A stretch of 64,000 nt of DNA, taken from NCBI RefSeq assembly GCF_017921815.1, contig NZ_JAGEMM010000002.1:124001-188000 (forward strand), written 5' to 3'. Source of the stretch: Microvirga antarctica (GTDB lineage: Bacteria; Pseudomonadota; Alphaproteobacteria; Rhizobiales; Beijerinckiaceae). A program made the position numbers and the translations under genes. Of the stretch, positions 26,174 to 33,801 are shown piece after piece. The notes under the pieces were generated by a model. It saw only the letters and a list, made by a program, of their open reading frames with translations, was not told the DNA's origin and searched no databases. Numbering within the stretch: the first letter of the stretch is position 1; each line of letters starts with the position of its first letter.

Positions 26174-26965
26174 ATGGCAAAAGTCTTTCTCGGCTGCCTT
26201 GCGGCGGTTCTCGGCCTTCTCATTGGATCGGCCGTTGCCCTGGATGGGCGGATGGGGCTTGAGGGCGTCGATCTCGTGCTCACTCTCGCGGATGGCCGCG
26301 CCCTGCGCCGCGAGGCGCTGATCGGCCTGTCGCTGACCCTCGGCAGTGGCGCGGGCGAGGCCGCGGTGCGGATCGATGGGTTCGAGGAGGACAGGCCTCC
26401 GGTCGGTGATCCCCTGCCGCTCTACCGGATGTCGGTGCTTGATCCCACGACGCACGAGCGTCGGGACCTGTGCGAACCAGATCCTGACGGGCGACGGGTG
26501 GCTTTCGCGTTTCCCACCGGGGCAGGGGGCTTCAGCCTCACCTGCACCAGCGGAGTCGAGGGTAAATGCGTGCTCTTCGGCTACCATCCGTGGGAAGAGG
26601 GCAACGGCATCCCCATGCGGGCGCTTCATGCCGCCTGCATGGCCATGTTTCGCGCCGATTACGGCGGCGACGATCATCCATCCACGCGTAACGGGACCAA
26701 GATCAATTTCTACGACCGCTTCGGCATCCAGAAAGTGGATCACGCGCCGGGCATGGCGTTTGAGGCCGCCTGGGGCGCCGAGGGCGCTCTGTGCGTCTCG
26801 CATCCGCGGATTGCCGATCACGTGGCTCTCGACGAACTGGCGCAGCGTTATCCGCACCTCAAGGGACGGCTGGGGCCGCATGTCTGTTACGAGGAGGCGA
26901 TGCGGGCGGATCCCCGCGCGATCCTGTTTAACGAATCCACGATCACCTGGCGCACGCCCCAATAA
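26174..26965 (+). CDS. Secreted ADYC-like domain protein 1
   Basis: 263 residues with a signal peptide (about 1-22, ending SAVA). The N-terminal part has GVDLVLTLADGRALRREALIG, echoing the tails of the small proteins. The C-terminal about 150 residues match the ADYC domain as I remember it: LTCTSGVEGKCVLFGYHPW, then HAACMAMFRADYGGDD, TRNGTKINFYDRFGIQ and FEAAWGAEGALCVSHPR. Six cysteines are conserved with the paralogue at 27975, suggesting disulfides. The name-giving cysteine after ADY is replaced by glycine. Function unknown; the extracytoplasmic location follows from the signal peptide. The domain assignment is from memory. Confidence 0.75.
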   Translation: MAKVFLGCLAAVLGLLIGSAVALDGRMGLEGVDLVLTLADGRALRREALIGLSLTLGSGAGEAAVRIDGFEEDRPPVGDPLPLYRMSVLDPTTHERRDLCEPDPDGRRVAFAFPTGAGGFSLTCTSGVEGKCVLFGYHPWEEGNGIPMRALHAACMAMFRADYGGDDHPSTRNGTKINFYDRFGIQKVDHAPGMAFEAAWGAEGALCVSHPRIADHVALDELAQRYPHLKGRLGPHVCYEEAMRADPRAILFNESTITWRTPQ

Positions 26966-27598
26966 CCGTCGCGCCCGACCGCCTCCGCAGCGCACCGGCC
27001 TGAACCGGCGGGTTTGACGCGCCTTGATTCTCTCCGGCCGGACGTGTCGGTTGGCGGCGCAGCGTTCCGTGACCCCGCCAATGGCCTGTCGGCGGGATGC
27101 TCTGACGTCCCGATTTTTCCGCGACCTCTCATCCCCATGTGGCGACGGCGTTTCCACCAACGACGGGCCGGTGCGACGGGGCTCGGCCTATGCGCGCGCC
27201 GGTAGTTCGGGCGCTGTCATCGACACGGCCAGGGCCGGGTGTCGGCGCACCAAGACAATTTCTGAGAACCCTCGTCAGCAGCGCCCCCCAACGGAGCAAA
27301 GGCGCCAGCGGATTTTGTCCGCCGACCGAGTGGCGGGGAATTGCGGCATGCCATTGAGGAATGCATGTCGAATAACAATCTTAAAGAACATTTCCTGATC
27401 AACAGCAGCGCCTTTTTCAATCGAAGATTGATTCGAATGGAAGCGAATCCTTTCAGCATGTCGTTCATTCAAAAAACGAACGATTTTTAGATGAAATGGT
27501 ATTCTAAAGCTTTACTGATATAAAATTGCATATATCTTCCCCTCGGCGAGGCTCAAACATGTGGGAACGGGCGCTCGCTAACGTCAATGGAGAAGAAA
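26966..27598. other. Intergenic region between the two NG-repeat/ADYC modules
   Basis: About 630 bases with no credible gene. The first 390 bases are GC-rich with random short frames. From about 27350 to 27545 the sequence becomes strongly AT-rich (for example aaaaaacgaacgatttttag and gatataaaattgcatata), which is exceptional for this window. It probably holds the promoter and regulator sites of module 2. Confidence 0.5.
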
Positions 27599-27916
27599 AT
27601 GTCGATGCATCTGTATGCCGCTATTGTTGCGGTCGCTCTCGGATTCTCTGCGGCAACCGTGAGCGCGGGGGAACTGACGAACGGCCTGAGCACGAACGGT
27701 TTGAGCACCAACGGCCTGAGCACCAACGGGCTCAGCACGAATGGTTTGAGCACCAACGGGCTCAGCACGAATGGTTTGAGCACCAACGGGCTCAGCACCA
27801 ACGGCCTGAGCACGAACGGCCTCAGCACCAACGGTCGCGACGTCAGCGGCGTGGCTTCGGATGGCCGGCTGAAGGCGGTGATTCTGCAGGACGGCTCGCG
27901 GATTGTTTCCCGCTAG
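27599..27916 (+). CDS. Secreted pentapeptide-repeat (NGLST) protein, module 2
   Basis: 105 residues. Signal peptide about 1-23 (VAVALGFSAATVSA), then GEL and ten uninterrupted copies of the pentad TNGLS, one degenerate copy (TNGRD), and a C-terminal segment LKAVILQDGSRIVSR that matches the V-x-L-x-DG-x-x-V ending of the three 72-residue proteins. Regular period-five leucines suggest a right-handed beta-helix-like rod, though the pentad differs from the classical A-D/N-L-x-x. ATG 27599 is supported by ggagaag upstream; ATG 27587 would place it inside that ribosome site. It is the small-protein member of module 2. Confidence 0.8.
   Translation: MSMHLYAAIVAVALGFSAATVSAGELTNGLSTNGLSTNGLSTNGLSTNGLSTNGLSTNGLSTNGLSTNGLSTNGLSTNGRDVSGVASDGRLKAVILQDGSRIVSR
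27677..27841 (+). repeat. Tandem 15-bp coding repeat (10 full units plus 1 degenerate)
   Basis: Units are variants of ac[cg]aacgg[cgt][ct]t[gc]agc starting at 27677. Units 4-5 and 6-7 form an identical 30-bp higher-order repeat, a sign of recent slippage or unequal recombination. The unit number could vary between strains without a frameshift. Confidence 0.9.
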
Positions 27917-27946
27917 CGCGTTTCATTCCAACAATCAGACGAGAGG

Positions 27947-27971
27947 CCTCCCGGTGACCGGGAGGTTTTTT
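27947..27971 (+). terminator. Intrinsic terminator/attenuator between the NGLST gene and ADYC-like gene 2
   Basis: Perfect 8-bp stem cctcccgg-tga-ccgggagg followed by six T residues. The 3' arm includes gggagg, the only ribosome site for the ADYC gene that starts at 27975, so the structure can limit both transcription and translation of that gene. Confidence 0.85.
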
Positions 27972-27974
27972 GAT

Positions 27975-28766
27975 ATGCATCCCTTGTCGAAGACGTGGCT
28001 TGTGTTGTGGCTCGTCCTGCTGTGCGGTTCCGCGTCAGGACTTGAGGGTCGGCTTCTTGCGGACGGGCCCGAGCTTGCGCTGCACCTCACGGACGGGCGA
28101 GTGCTGCGGCGCGAGGCCCTGATCGGAATCGCCATGGTGGTCGGGGGCCCCCAGGGCGACAGCTATGTGCGTATCGACGGCCTCGAGGACGATCTGAATG
28201 CCGTGGGCGGAACGGTCACGCTCTATCGGCTTTCTGTCAGCGCGCCGGACGGGCAGGACGGGGCCGAGTTCTGCCAGGCCGATCCGCGCGGCCGGCGCGC
28301 GGGCTTTGCAATGCCCGACGGAGCAGGCGGCTTCGCGCTCACCTGCACCAGCGGCGCGCAGGGGAAATGTGTCCTCATGGGCTATCGTCCCTGGCAGGCG
28401 CGTGACGGTTTGCCGATGGCAGATCTTCACCGGGCGTGCGTCCACATGCTGCGGGCCGATTACAGTGGCGACGACCGTCCGACCACGCGCAACGGAACCC
28501 GCGTCGACATCTATGACCGTTTCGCCATCCAGGTCCCCGACAGAGTGGAGGGCCTGGCGTTCGAGGCCGCCTGGGGCCCGGAGGGCGCGATCTGCGTCGC
28601 CCATCCGCGCATCGCCGAGCACATCACGCTCGACGACATCGCCCTGCGCGCGCCCCACCTCGCGCGGCGACTCGGGCCGGAGGTGTGCACCGAGGCCCGG
28701 ATGATGGCCGATCCCCGCGCGCTTCTCTTCAACGCGTCGGCTGTCACCGTCCGGGCGTCCCCCTGA
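27975..28766 (+). CDS. Secreted ADYC-like domain protein 2
   Basis: 263 residues, exactly the length of its paralogue at 26174. Signal peptide about 1-24 (WLVLWLVLLCGSASG). It shares LTDGRVLRREALIG, LTCTSGAQGKCVLMGYRPW, HRACVHMLRADYSGDD, TRNGTRVDIYDRFAIQ and FEAAWGPEGAICVAHPR, with all six mature cysteines in the same places. Serine replaces the ADYC cysteine. ATG 27975 is nine bases after gggagg in the terminator arm; a longer frame from 27903 overlaps the upstream gene and hides the signal peptide. Function unknown, probably a partner of the NGLST protein. Confidence 0.75.
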   Translation: MHPLSKTWLVLWLVLLCGSASGLEGRLLADGPELALHLTDGRVLRREALIGIAMVVGGPQGDSYVRIDGLEDDLNAVGGTVTLYRLSVSAPDGQDGAEFCQADPRGRRAGFAMPDGAGGFALTCTSGAQGKCVLMGYRPWQARDGLPMADLHRACVHMLRADYSGDDRPTTRNGTRVDIYDRFAIQVPDRVEGLAFEAAWGPEGAICVAHPRIAEHITLDDIALRAPHLARRLGPEVCTEARMMADPRALLFNASAVTVRASP

Positions 28767-28837
28767 GTCACGGAGGGGGTCCTTGCCGTCGCGGCCGATT
28801 TCCCGCACACAGGCTGCATTCCTGATTGAGGCTTGTG

Positions 28838-29689
28838 ATGTACGGAATTTCTCTCTTCGACCTGTCCTGGCTCGCGGTGTCGATGCTCGCCGCCGGCGCG
28901 GTAACGGGTCTTCTCGCCGGCGTCTTCGGTGTCGGCGGCGGCGCCGTCGCGGTGCCGATTCTCTACGAGCTGTTCCGGCTCGTGGGCGTGCCCGAAGAGG
29001 TGCGCATGCCGCTCTGCATCGGCACCTCGCTCGCCATCATCATCCCGACCTCGATCCGCTCGTTCATGACCCATCGGGCCAAGGGCGCGGTCGATATGTC
29101 GATCCTGCGGGTCTGGGCGGTTCCGGTGGTGCTGGGCGTTATCATGGGCAGCTTCATCGCCCGCTTTGCCCCGGCTGACCTGTTCAAGGTCGTGTTTGTG
29201 ATTGTCGCCGGCGTCTCGGCGATCCGCCTGCTGTTCGGCAAGGATACGTGGCGGTTCGGCCTCGATATGCCGGCCAAGCCCATCATGGTGGCGTATGGCT
29301 GGCTGATCGGCGTGCTGTCGGCGCTCATGGGCATCGGCGGCGGGCAGCTCTCGAACCTGTTCATGACCTTCTACAACCGCCCGATCCACCAGGCCATCGC
29401 GACCTCGTCGGGCCTTGGCGTGCTCATCTCCATCCCCGGAGCGATCGGCTACATCTATGCGGGCCTGCCGCGGGCGGCCGAATATCCCAACGTGGTGGCG
29501 CTGCAATTTCCGCTCGCCATCGGTTACATTTCGCTGATCGGCTTCATGCTGTTCGTGCCGACCAGCATCTGGATGGCGCCCATCGGGGCGCGGCTCGCCC
29601 ACACCTTGTCGAAGCGCCGGCTCGAGGTCGCGTTCGGCATCTTCCTGCTCATCGTCTCCGCGCGTTTCGTCGCGAGCCTGATCGCCTGA
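28838..29689 (+). CDS. TSUP (TauE/SafE)-family membrane permease
   Basis: 283 residues, about eight membrane segments. The two inverted halves each carry the family glycine motif (LLAGVFGVGGGAVAVP and LSALMGIGGGQLSN). These carriers move sulfite, sulfonates, sulfoacetate or related anions; the substrate here is unknown. ATG 28838 with tgagg upstream is preferred over TTG 28826. It lies 71 bases after ADYC-like gene 2 on the same strand; whether it belongs to that unit cannot be told. Confidence 0.9.
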   Translation: MYGISLFDLSWLAVSMLAAGAVTGLLAGVFGVGGGAVAVPILYELFRLVGVPEEVRMPLCIGTSLAIIIPTSIRSFMTHRAKGAVDMSILRVWAVPVVLGVIMGSFIARFAPADLFKVVFVIVAGVSAIRLLFGKDTWRFGLDMPAKPIMVAYGWLIGVLSALMGIGGGQLSNLFMTFYNRPIHQAIATSSGLGVLISIPGAIGYIYAGLPRAAEYPNVVALQFPLAIGYISLIGFMLFVPTSIWMAPIGARLAHTLSKRRLEVAFGIFLLIVSARFVASLIA

Positions 29690-29692
29690 GTC

Positions 29693-30397
29693 TCAGGCGC
29701 CCTTGCCGCGCAGGATCAGCCGGTTGCCGCGCACCTCGTAGGACGAGAGGCGCTCCAGGAAACTCATGCCCAGAAGGTTGATCTGGAGCACGCCGGCCCG
29801 CGCCACGAGAGCGCGCACGTTGCGCTCTTCAATCGGGCCCAGCGCCAGCGACGCGATGGTGACCGGGGCCGCCAGCGCCATGCCGTTGGCGGTGGAGACC
29901 GGCACCGAATAGGTGAGCGAGTCGGCCTTCACGCCCAGGTGAGCTGCGTCCTCCGCCCGCAGCACGATGGTGCTGGCGCCAGTGTCGAAAATGAAGCGAG
30001 CGTCGCGGCCGTTCACCTGCCCGGTCACGAGGAAAGTGCCGTCGCTGCGGCGGGCTGCGACGACCTCGCCCTCGGGGTTGACCACCGTGCGTCCGGGCGC
30101 AACATCGCCGATGGTGCGGTCGAGCACGGCGAGAATTTCCGAGCGCGAGCTGTAGAGCAAAAGGGCGCCGATCAGGACGCCGAAGGTCACGGCGGTCGCC
30201 TGCACCCCATGGGTCCAATGCTGGCCGAAGCCGTCGACGATCGCGCCCGCGAGAATCATCGCCATTCCAAAAAAGCCCACGAGGAGCGCCGCCTCGTGGG
30301 GCTGCACGCCCGCGATGGCGTCCTCGGCCAGGGAGGCGATCAGCACCGCTGCGGTGATGAGGAGCGTACCGGCCGCGCGGATGCCCGGCATCGTCAC
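29693..30397 (-). CDS. Retropepsin-like clan AA aspartic protease (TIGR02281 type)
   Basis: 234 residues. Three N-terminal membrane segments (about 10-25, 35-55 and 66-82) precede a periplasmic single-lobed aspartic protease domain with the motif FIFDTGASTIVLR near residue 135 and a later ALVARAGVLQINLLGMSFL strand region. Such proteins should work as dimers, since each supplies one catalytic aspartate. The gene is convergent with the TSUP gene (three bases apart) and overlaps the DUF1289 gene by four bases. Confidence 0.9.
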   Translation of the reverse strand: MTMPGIRAAGTLLITAAVLIASLAEDAIAGVQPHEAALLVGFFGMAMILAGAIVDGFGQHWTHGVQATAVTFGVLIGALLLYSSRSEILAVLDRTIGDVAPGRTVVNPEGEVVAARRSDGTFLVTGQVNGRDARFIFDTGASTIVLRAEDAAHLGVKADSLTYSVPVSTANGMALAAPVTIASLALGPIEERNVRALVARAGVLQINLLGMSFLERLSSYEVRGNRLILRGKGA

Positions 30398-30591
30398 GAG
30401 GCCTTCCCGGGCTCTGGCGCAAAGGCTCGTCGCATCCGCTCCTCAAGGGTGGCCATGATCGCGAGGCGCTCATCCTCGCTCATGCGAAACCAGCGCGTGA
30501 TCTCGGCGCTCGTCCGGCCGCAGCCTTCGCACAGGCCGGTGTCAGGATCGAGAATGCAGACGCGGGTGCAGGGGCTTGAGGCGCTGGTCAT
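30394..30591 (-). CDS. DUF1289 protein
   Basis: 65 residues. A CxxxC pair followed by a CxxC pair (PCTRVCILDPDTGLCEGCGR) defines this family, followed by a basic helical tail with ITRWFRMSEDERLAIM. The cysteines probably bind iron-sulfur or zinc; the role is unknown. The stop overlaps the protease start (ATGA), so the two are coupled. Confidence 0.9.
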   Translation of the reverse strand: MTSASSPCTRVCILDPDTGLCEGCGRTSAEITRWFRMSEDERLAIMATLEERMRRAFAPEPGKAS

Positions 30592-30606
30592 GAGCCGTTT
30601 ATGTCG

Positions 30607-31446
30607 TCATCGCGCCAGCGCGATCAAGAGGCCGATCAGCGCGGCGATCTCGGCGATCTGCTGCGCCGCGCCTGCGATGTCGCCGGTCTGCCCGCCGAGA
30701 TTGCGGTCGGCGAGCCGTGTCAGGCCGAACCCCGCAAGGCCGGAAAAGCCGATCATCAGCGCAAGCCCTGAGGCAGGCAGGCCCGCCAGCAGACCGATGG
30801 CGACTGCCAGCAGGGCGGCAAGCGTTGCGGCGATCAAGAACGATTCGCGCCTCGGCTGTCCGACAGACCGGGACAAGCCGTCTGTGCGCGCGGGAGGGAG
30901 AAACACCAGCGGCATGAGCGCCGCGGTGCGCGACAGGGAGGCTGCGATCATCACCACGGCGACACCCGCGACGATTCCCAACAGCGGGGCGAGTGCCGCC
31001 AGCGCCGCGATTCGCAGGGCGAAGGCGAGGATCAGGGCAGAGGCACCGTAGGATCCGATCAGACTGTCGCGCATGATGGCGAGCCGGCGCTCGCGGGTTG
31101 CCCCTCCCAGCCCGTCGGCGGTATCGGCGAGGCCATCCTCGTGCAGGCCGCCGGTGATCAGGGTCAGGGCTGTCACCGTCAGGATGGCGGCCAGCCAGGG
31201 ACCGAGACCCAGCGCCAGCGCCACGACCATCACGAAGCCTGGCAGAATCCCGATGATGAGCCCGGCGATGGGCACCACCCGGACCAGACCGTCAAGCGCC
31301 GGGGCCGCATGGGGATCGGCCGATTCGAAGGGCAGGCGGGGGACCGGCAGGCGGGAGAAGAAGCGCAGGGCCTGGGCGAGCCGGACCAGGTTGTCCTGCC
31401 ATGCGCCGGACGCGTCGCTCCCTGTCTTGTGAATATGGTCGGACAT
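30607..31446 (-). CDS. cobS: Adenosylcobinamide-GDP ribazoletransferase
   Basis: 279 residues, polytopic membrane enzyme that joins alpha-ribazole (phosphate) to adenosylcobinamide-GDP to form cobalamin. The amino-terminal FFSRLPVPRLPFE, VPIAGLIIG and GGLHEDGLADTADGLGG with the Mg-binding acidic residues are characteristic; Ala/Leu-rich membrane helices follow. It is divergent from cobT, whose product supplies alpha-ribazole phosphate, with 78 bases between them. No cobalamin riboswitch is evident in that gap. Confidence 0.95.
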   Translation of the reverse strand: MSDHIHKTGSDASGAWQDNLVRLAQALRFFSRLPVPRLPFESADPHAAPALDGLVRVVPIAGLIIGILPGFVMVVALALGLGPWLAAILTVTALTLITGGLHEDGLADTADGLGGATRERRLAIMRDSLIGSYGASALILAFALRIAALAALAPLLGIVAGVAVVMIAASLSRTAALMPLVFLPPARTDGLSRSVGQPRRESFLIAATLAALLAVAIGLLAGLPASGLALMIGFSGLAGFGLTRLADRNLGGQTGDIAGAAQQIAEIAALIGLLIALAR

Positions 31447-31524
31447 GCTTCACCCCGCGTGGAACGCCCGCTATAGGTCACGCCTCTTCGCGTTCCGCAA
31501 TGCCCTGATGGGCGGGAGCCCACC

Positions 31525-32544
31525 ATGACCGATGCCGGAAACTCACCCTTCGACGATATCCGCCGCATGATCACGACCATGCCCGGACCGGACGAGGATG
31601 CCGTCGAGGCGGTGCGGGCCCGCGACCGCCAGTTGACCAAGCCTGCCGGCAGCCTCGGGCGCATGGAATGGCTGGCGGAGTGGGTGGCCGCGTGGCAGGG
31701 CAAGTCGCCTGCCATTGACCGGCCGCTGGTCTGCGTGTTTGCCGGAAGCCACGGAGTCGTGGCGCGGGGGGTCTCGGCCTTCCCCTCCGACGTCAATCGC
31801 CAGATGCTCGAGAATTTCGCTGCCGGCGGCGGCGCCATCAACCAGATCTGCGCCGATCTCGGCCTTGGCTTCAAGGTCTTCGACCTCGCCATCGACATGC
31901 CCACCAACGACATCGTGGACGACGCCGCCATGGACGAGAAATCCTGCGTGGCCACGATGGCGTTCGGGATGGAATCGCTCGCCGGCGGCACCGATCTTCT
32001 GGCGGTCGGCGAACTGGGCATCGGCAATACCACGATCGCGGCGGCGATCTACGCGGCGCTCTATGGCGGCGAGGCGGCCCACTGGGTCGGGCGCGGCACC
32101 GGTCTCGACGACGAGGGGCTTCAGCGCAAGATCGCGGCGGTCGAGGGCGCCCTTGCCCGCCATCGCGACCATCTTCAGGACCCGCTCGAGGTGCTGCGCC
32201 GTCTCGGCGGCCGGGAGGTCGCGGCGATTGCCGGGGCGATTCTGGCCGCGCGGCTCCAGCGCATTCCGGTGATTCTCGATGGCTACGTGACGACGGCCGC
32301 TGCCGCCATTCTGCACGCGATCCACCCGTCAACGCTCGACCATTGCATCGCCGGGCACCTGTCGGCCGAGGGCGCCCATCAAGACGTCCTGCAAAGGCTC
32401 GGCAAGATCCCGCTGCTGGCACTGGGCATGCGGCTCGGAGAGGGAACCGGAGCCGCCCTGGCGGCGGGGATTGTCAAAACTTCCGTAACGGTGCATCGTA
32501 ACATGGCGACGTTCGGCCAGGCCGGAGTCTCTGAACGGTTATGA
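31525..32544 (+). CDS. cobT: Nicotinate-nucleotide-dimethylbenzimidazole phosphoribosyltransferase
   Basis: 339 residues. It makes alpha-ribazole 5'-phosphate from nicotinate mononucleotide and dimethylbenzimidazole, the lower ligand of cobalamin. Family segments: LTKPAGSLGRMEWLAEWVA, FAGSHGVVARGVSAFP, GELGIGNTTIAAAI, LDGYVTTAAA and the C-terminal LGEGTGAALAAGIV, with the catalytic glutamate in this last region. It is named CobU in the Pseudomonas denitrificans scheme. It pairs with the divergent cobS. Confidence 0.95.
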   Translation: MTDAGNSPFDDIRRMITTMPGPDEDAVEAVRARDRQLTKPAGSLGRMEWLAEWVAAWQGKSPAIDRPLVCVFAGSHGVVARGVSAFPSDVNRQMLENFAAGGGAINQICADLGLGFKVFDLAIDMPTNDIVDDAAMDEKSCVATMAFGMESLAGGTDLLAVGELGIGNTTIAAAIYAALYGGEAAHWVGRGTGLDDEGLQRKIAAVEGALARHRDHLQDPLEVLRRLGGREVAAIAGAILAARLQRIPVILDGYVTTAAAAILHAIHPSTLDHCIAGHLSAEGAHQDVLQRLGKIPLLALGMRLGEGTGAALAAGIVKTSVTVHRNMATFGQAGVSERL

Positions 32545-32547
32545 CCC

Positions 32548-33078
32548 ATGTCTCGAGATTCCAAGCGTCCGGTCATAAAAGCGGCGACCTCGTCGCATAG
32601 CGGAATCGCCGGACTTCTCGTGGCACTTGGAATGGCGGGCTGCGCGGCTGTCTTCCTCACGCCGAGCGAGCGGATTTTCGAGGGTCGGGCGAACGCGACC
32701 GACGGCGACTCGATCCGCCTCGAGAACACCCGGATCCGCCTCAAGGGCATCGACGCTCCCGAACTCGACCAGATCTGCCGTCGCGGCGCGCAGGCTTATC
32801 GCTGTGGCGAACATGCGCGGGATGCGTTGCTGTCGCTCGTCATCGGTCGGCCCATCACCTGCAAGGCAGCGGGCCGGGACAAATACCGGCGCACGCTCGC
32901 CGTCTGTACGGTTGGCGGTGTCGATATCGGCAGCCGGATGGTGGCCTCCGGCTGGGCGGTCAGCTACGGCGATTACATGAGTGAGCAGCGGCAGGCCGAA
33001 CGCCGCCGGGAAGGCCTCTGGGCGGGCACATTCGAACTGCCGCGCGAATGGCGTCGCGCCCATCCCATCGGCCCGTAG
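32548..33078 (+). CDS. Thermonuclease-family (SNase-like) exported nuclease
   Basis: 176 residues. A hydrophobic N-terminal segment (about 19-35) with GMAGC could be a lipoprotein signal or an anchor. The OB-fold nuclease domain has the catalytic pattern: first arginine and calcium aspartates in RIRLKGIDAPELDQ, the glutamate and arginine in CGEHARDAL, and the second arginine in KYRRTLAVC, with WAVSYGDY near the end. It lies three bases after cobT but has no obvious link to cobalamin. Confidence 0.88.
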   Translation: MSRDSKRPVIKAATSSHSGIAGLLVALGMAGCAAVFLTPSERIFEGRANATDGDSIRLENTRIRLKGIDAPELDQICRRGAQAYRCGEHARDALLSLVIGRPITCKAAGRDKYRRTLAVCTVGGVDIGSRMVASGWAVSYGDYMSEQRQAERRREGLWAGTFELPREWRRAHPIGP

Positions 33079-33153
33079 GGCGATGGCGGATCGTCAGACG
33101 GCGCGACGTCCTGTCGGGTCGAAACTTTCTCTCCGCCACCCTATTTCCCCCGC

Positions 33154-33801
33154 ATGTCCGCACCCGATTTCGACCGCCTTGCCCGCCAGCTCAGAGCCTG
33201 CCGGATCTGCCGCGATGCCCCACGGCATGGCCCGCCGCTGGCCCACGAGCCTCGGCCGATCCTGCAAGGCAGCGCGTCTGCCCGGCTGTGCATCGCCAGC
33301 CAGGCGCCGGGAACCCGCGCCCATGCGAGCGGCCGGCCGTTCTCCGACCCGTCCGGGGTGCGCCTGCGGCAATGGCTCGGGCTGAATGAGACGACCTTCT
33401 ACGACGCGCGCCATGTCGCCATCGTGCCGATGGGCTCCTGTTTTCCCGGCCAGGATGCCAAGGGCGGCGACCGGCCGCCCCGCCGGGAATGCGCCGAAAC
33501 CTGGCGCGTGCCGCTCTTCTCCGCCCTGCCGCGCCTCGAATTGATCCTGGTCATCGGGCAATACGCCCAAGCCTGGCATCTGGGCGAGGATTTCCGGGAC
33601 GGCCTGACCCGGACGGTCGAACGATGGCGCGAAATCCTCGCGCAGCCGAGACGGCCCCGTGTCCTGCCGATGCCGCATCCATCCTGGCGCAACAACGGAT
33701 GGCTGAAGCGCAATCCCTGGTTCGAGGCCGAGCTTTTGCCGGTGCTTCGCTCGGAAGTCCGCCTTATGCTCGCTCTCGACGAACAGGAGCCCGCCGCATG
33801 A
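33154..33801 (+). CDS. Uracil-DNA glycosylase-superfamily protein
   Basis: 215 residues. The fold's first motif appears as IASQAPGTRAHASGRPFSD, and the last as PMPHPSWRNNGWL. Two cysteine pairs (CRIC near the N-terminus; cysteines in GSCFPG and RRECAETW) could hold an iron-sulfur cluster as in family 4/5 enzymes. Activity on uracil is not certain: the second-motif residues differ from classical UDG, and members of this clade are often annotated only as UDG-family. ATG of the following gene overlaps its stop. Confidence 0.85.
   Translation: MSAPDFDRLARQLRACRICRDAPRHGPPLAHEPRPILQGSASARLCIASQAPGTRAHASGRPFSDPSGVRLRQWLGLNETTFYDARHVAIVPMGSCFPGQDAKGGDRPPRRECAETWRVPLFSALPRLELILVIGQYAQAWHLGEDFRDGLTRTVERWREILAQPRRPRVLPMPHPSWRNNGWLKRNPWFEAELLPVLRSEVRLMLALDEQEPAA

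Noticed and set aside
27553..27831. Minus-strand frame with repeated VL-x-PLVL units
   Set aside because: It is the reverse reading of the 15-bp NGLST repeat; no ribosome site or homology.
31447..31524. Cobalamin riboswitch between cobS and cobT
   Set aside because: Only 78 bases separate the divergent starts, too short for the element, and no B12-box-like sequence is visible.
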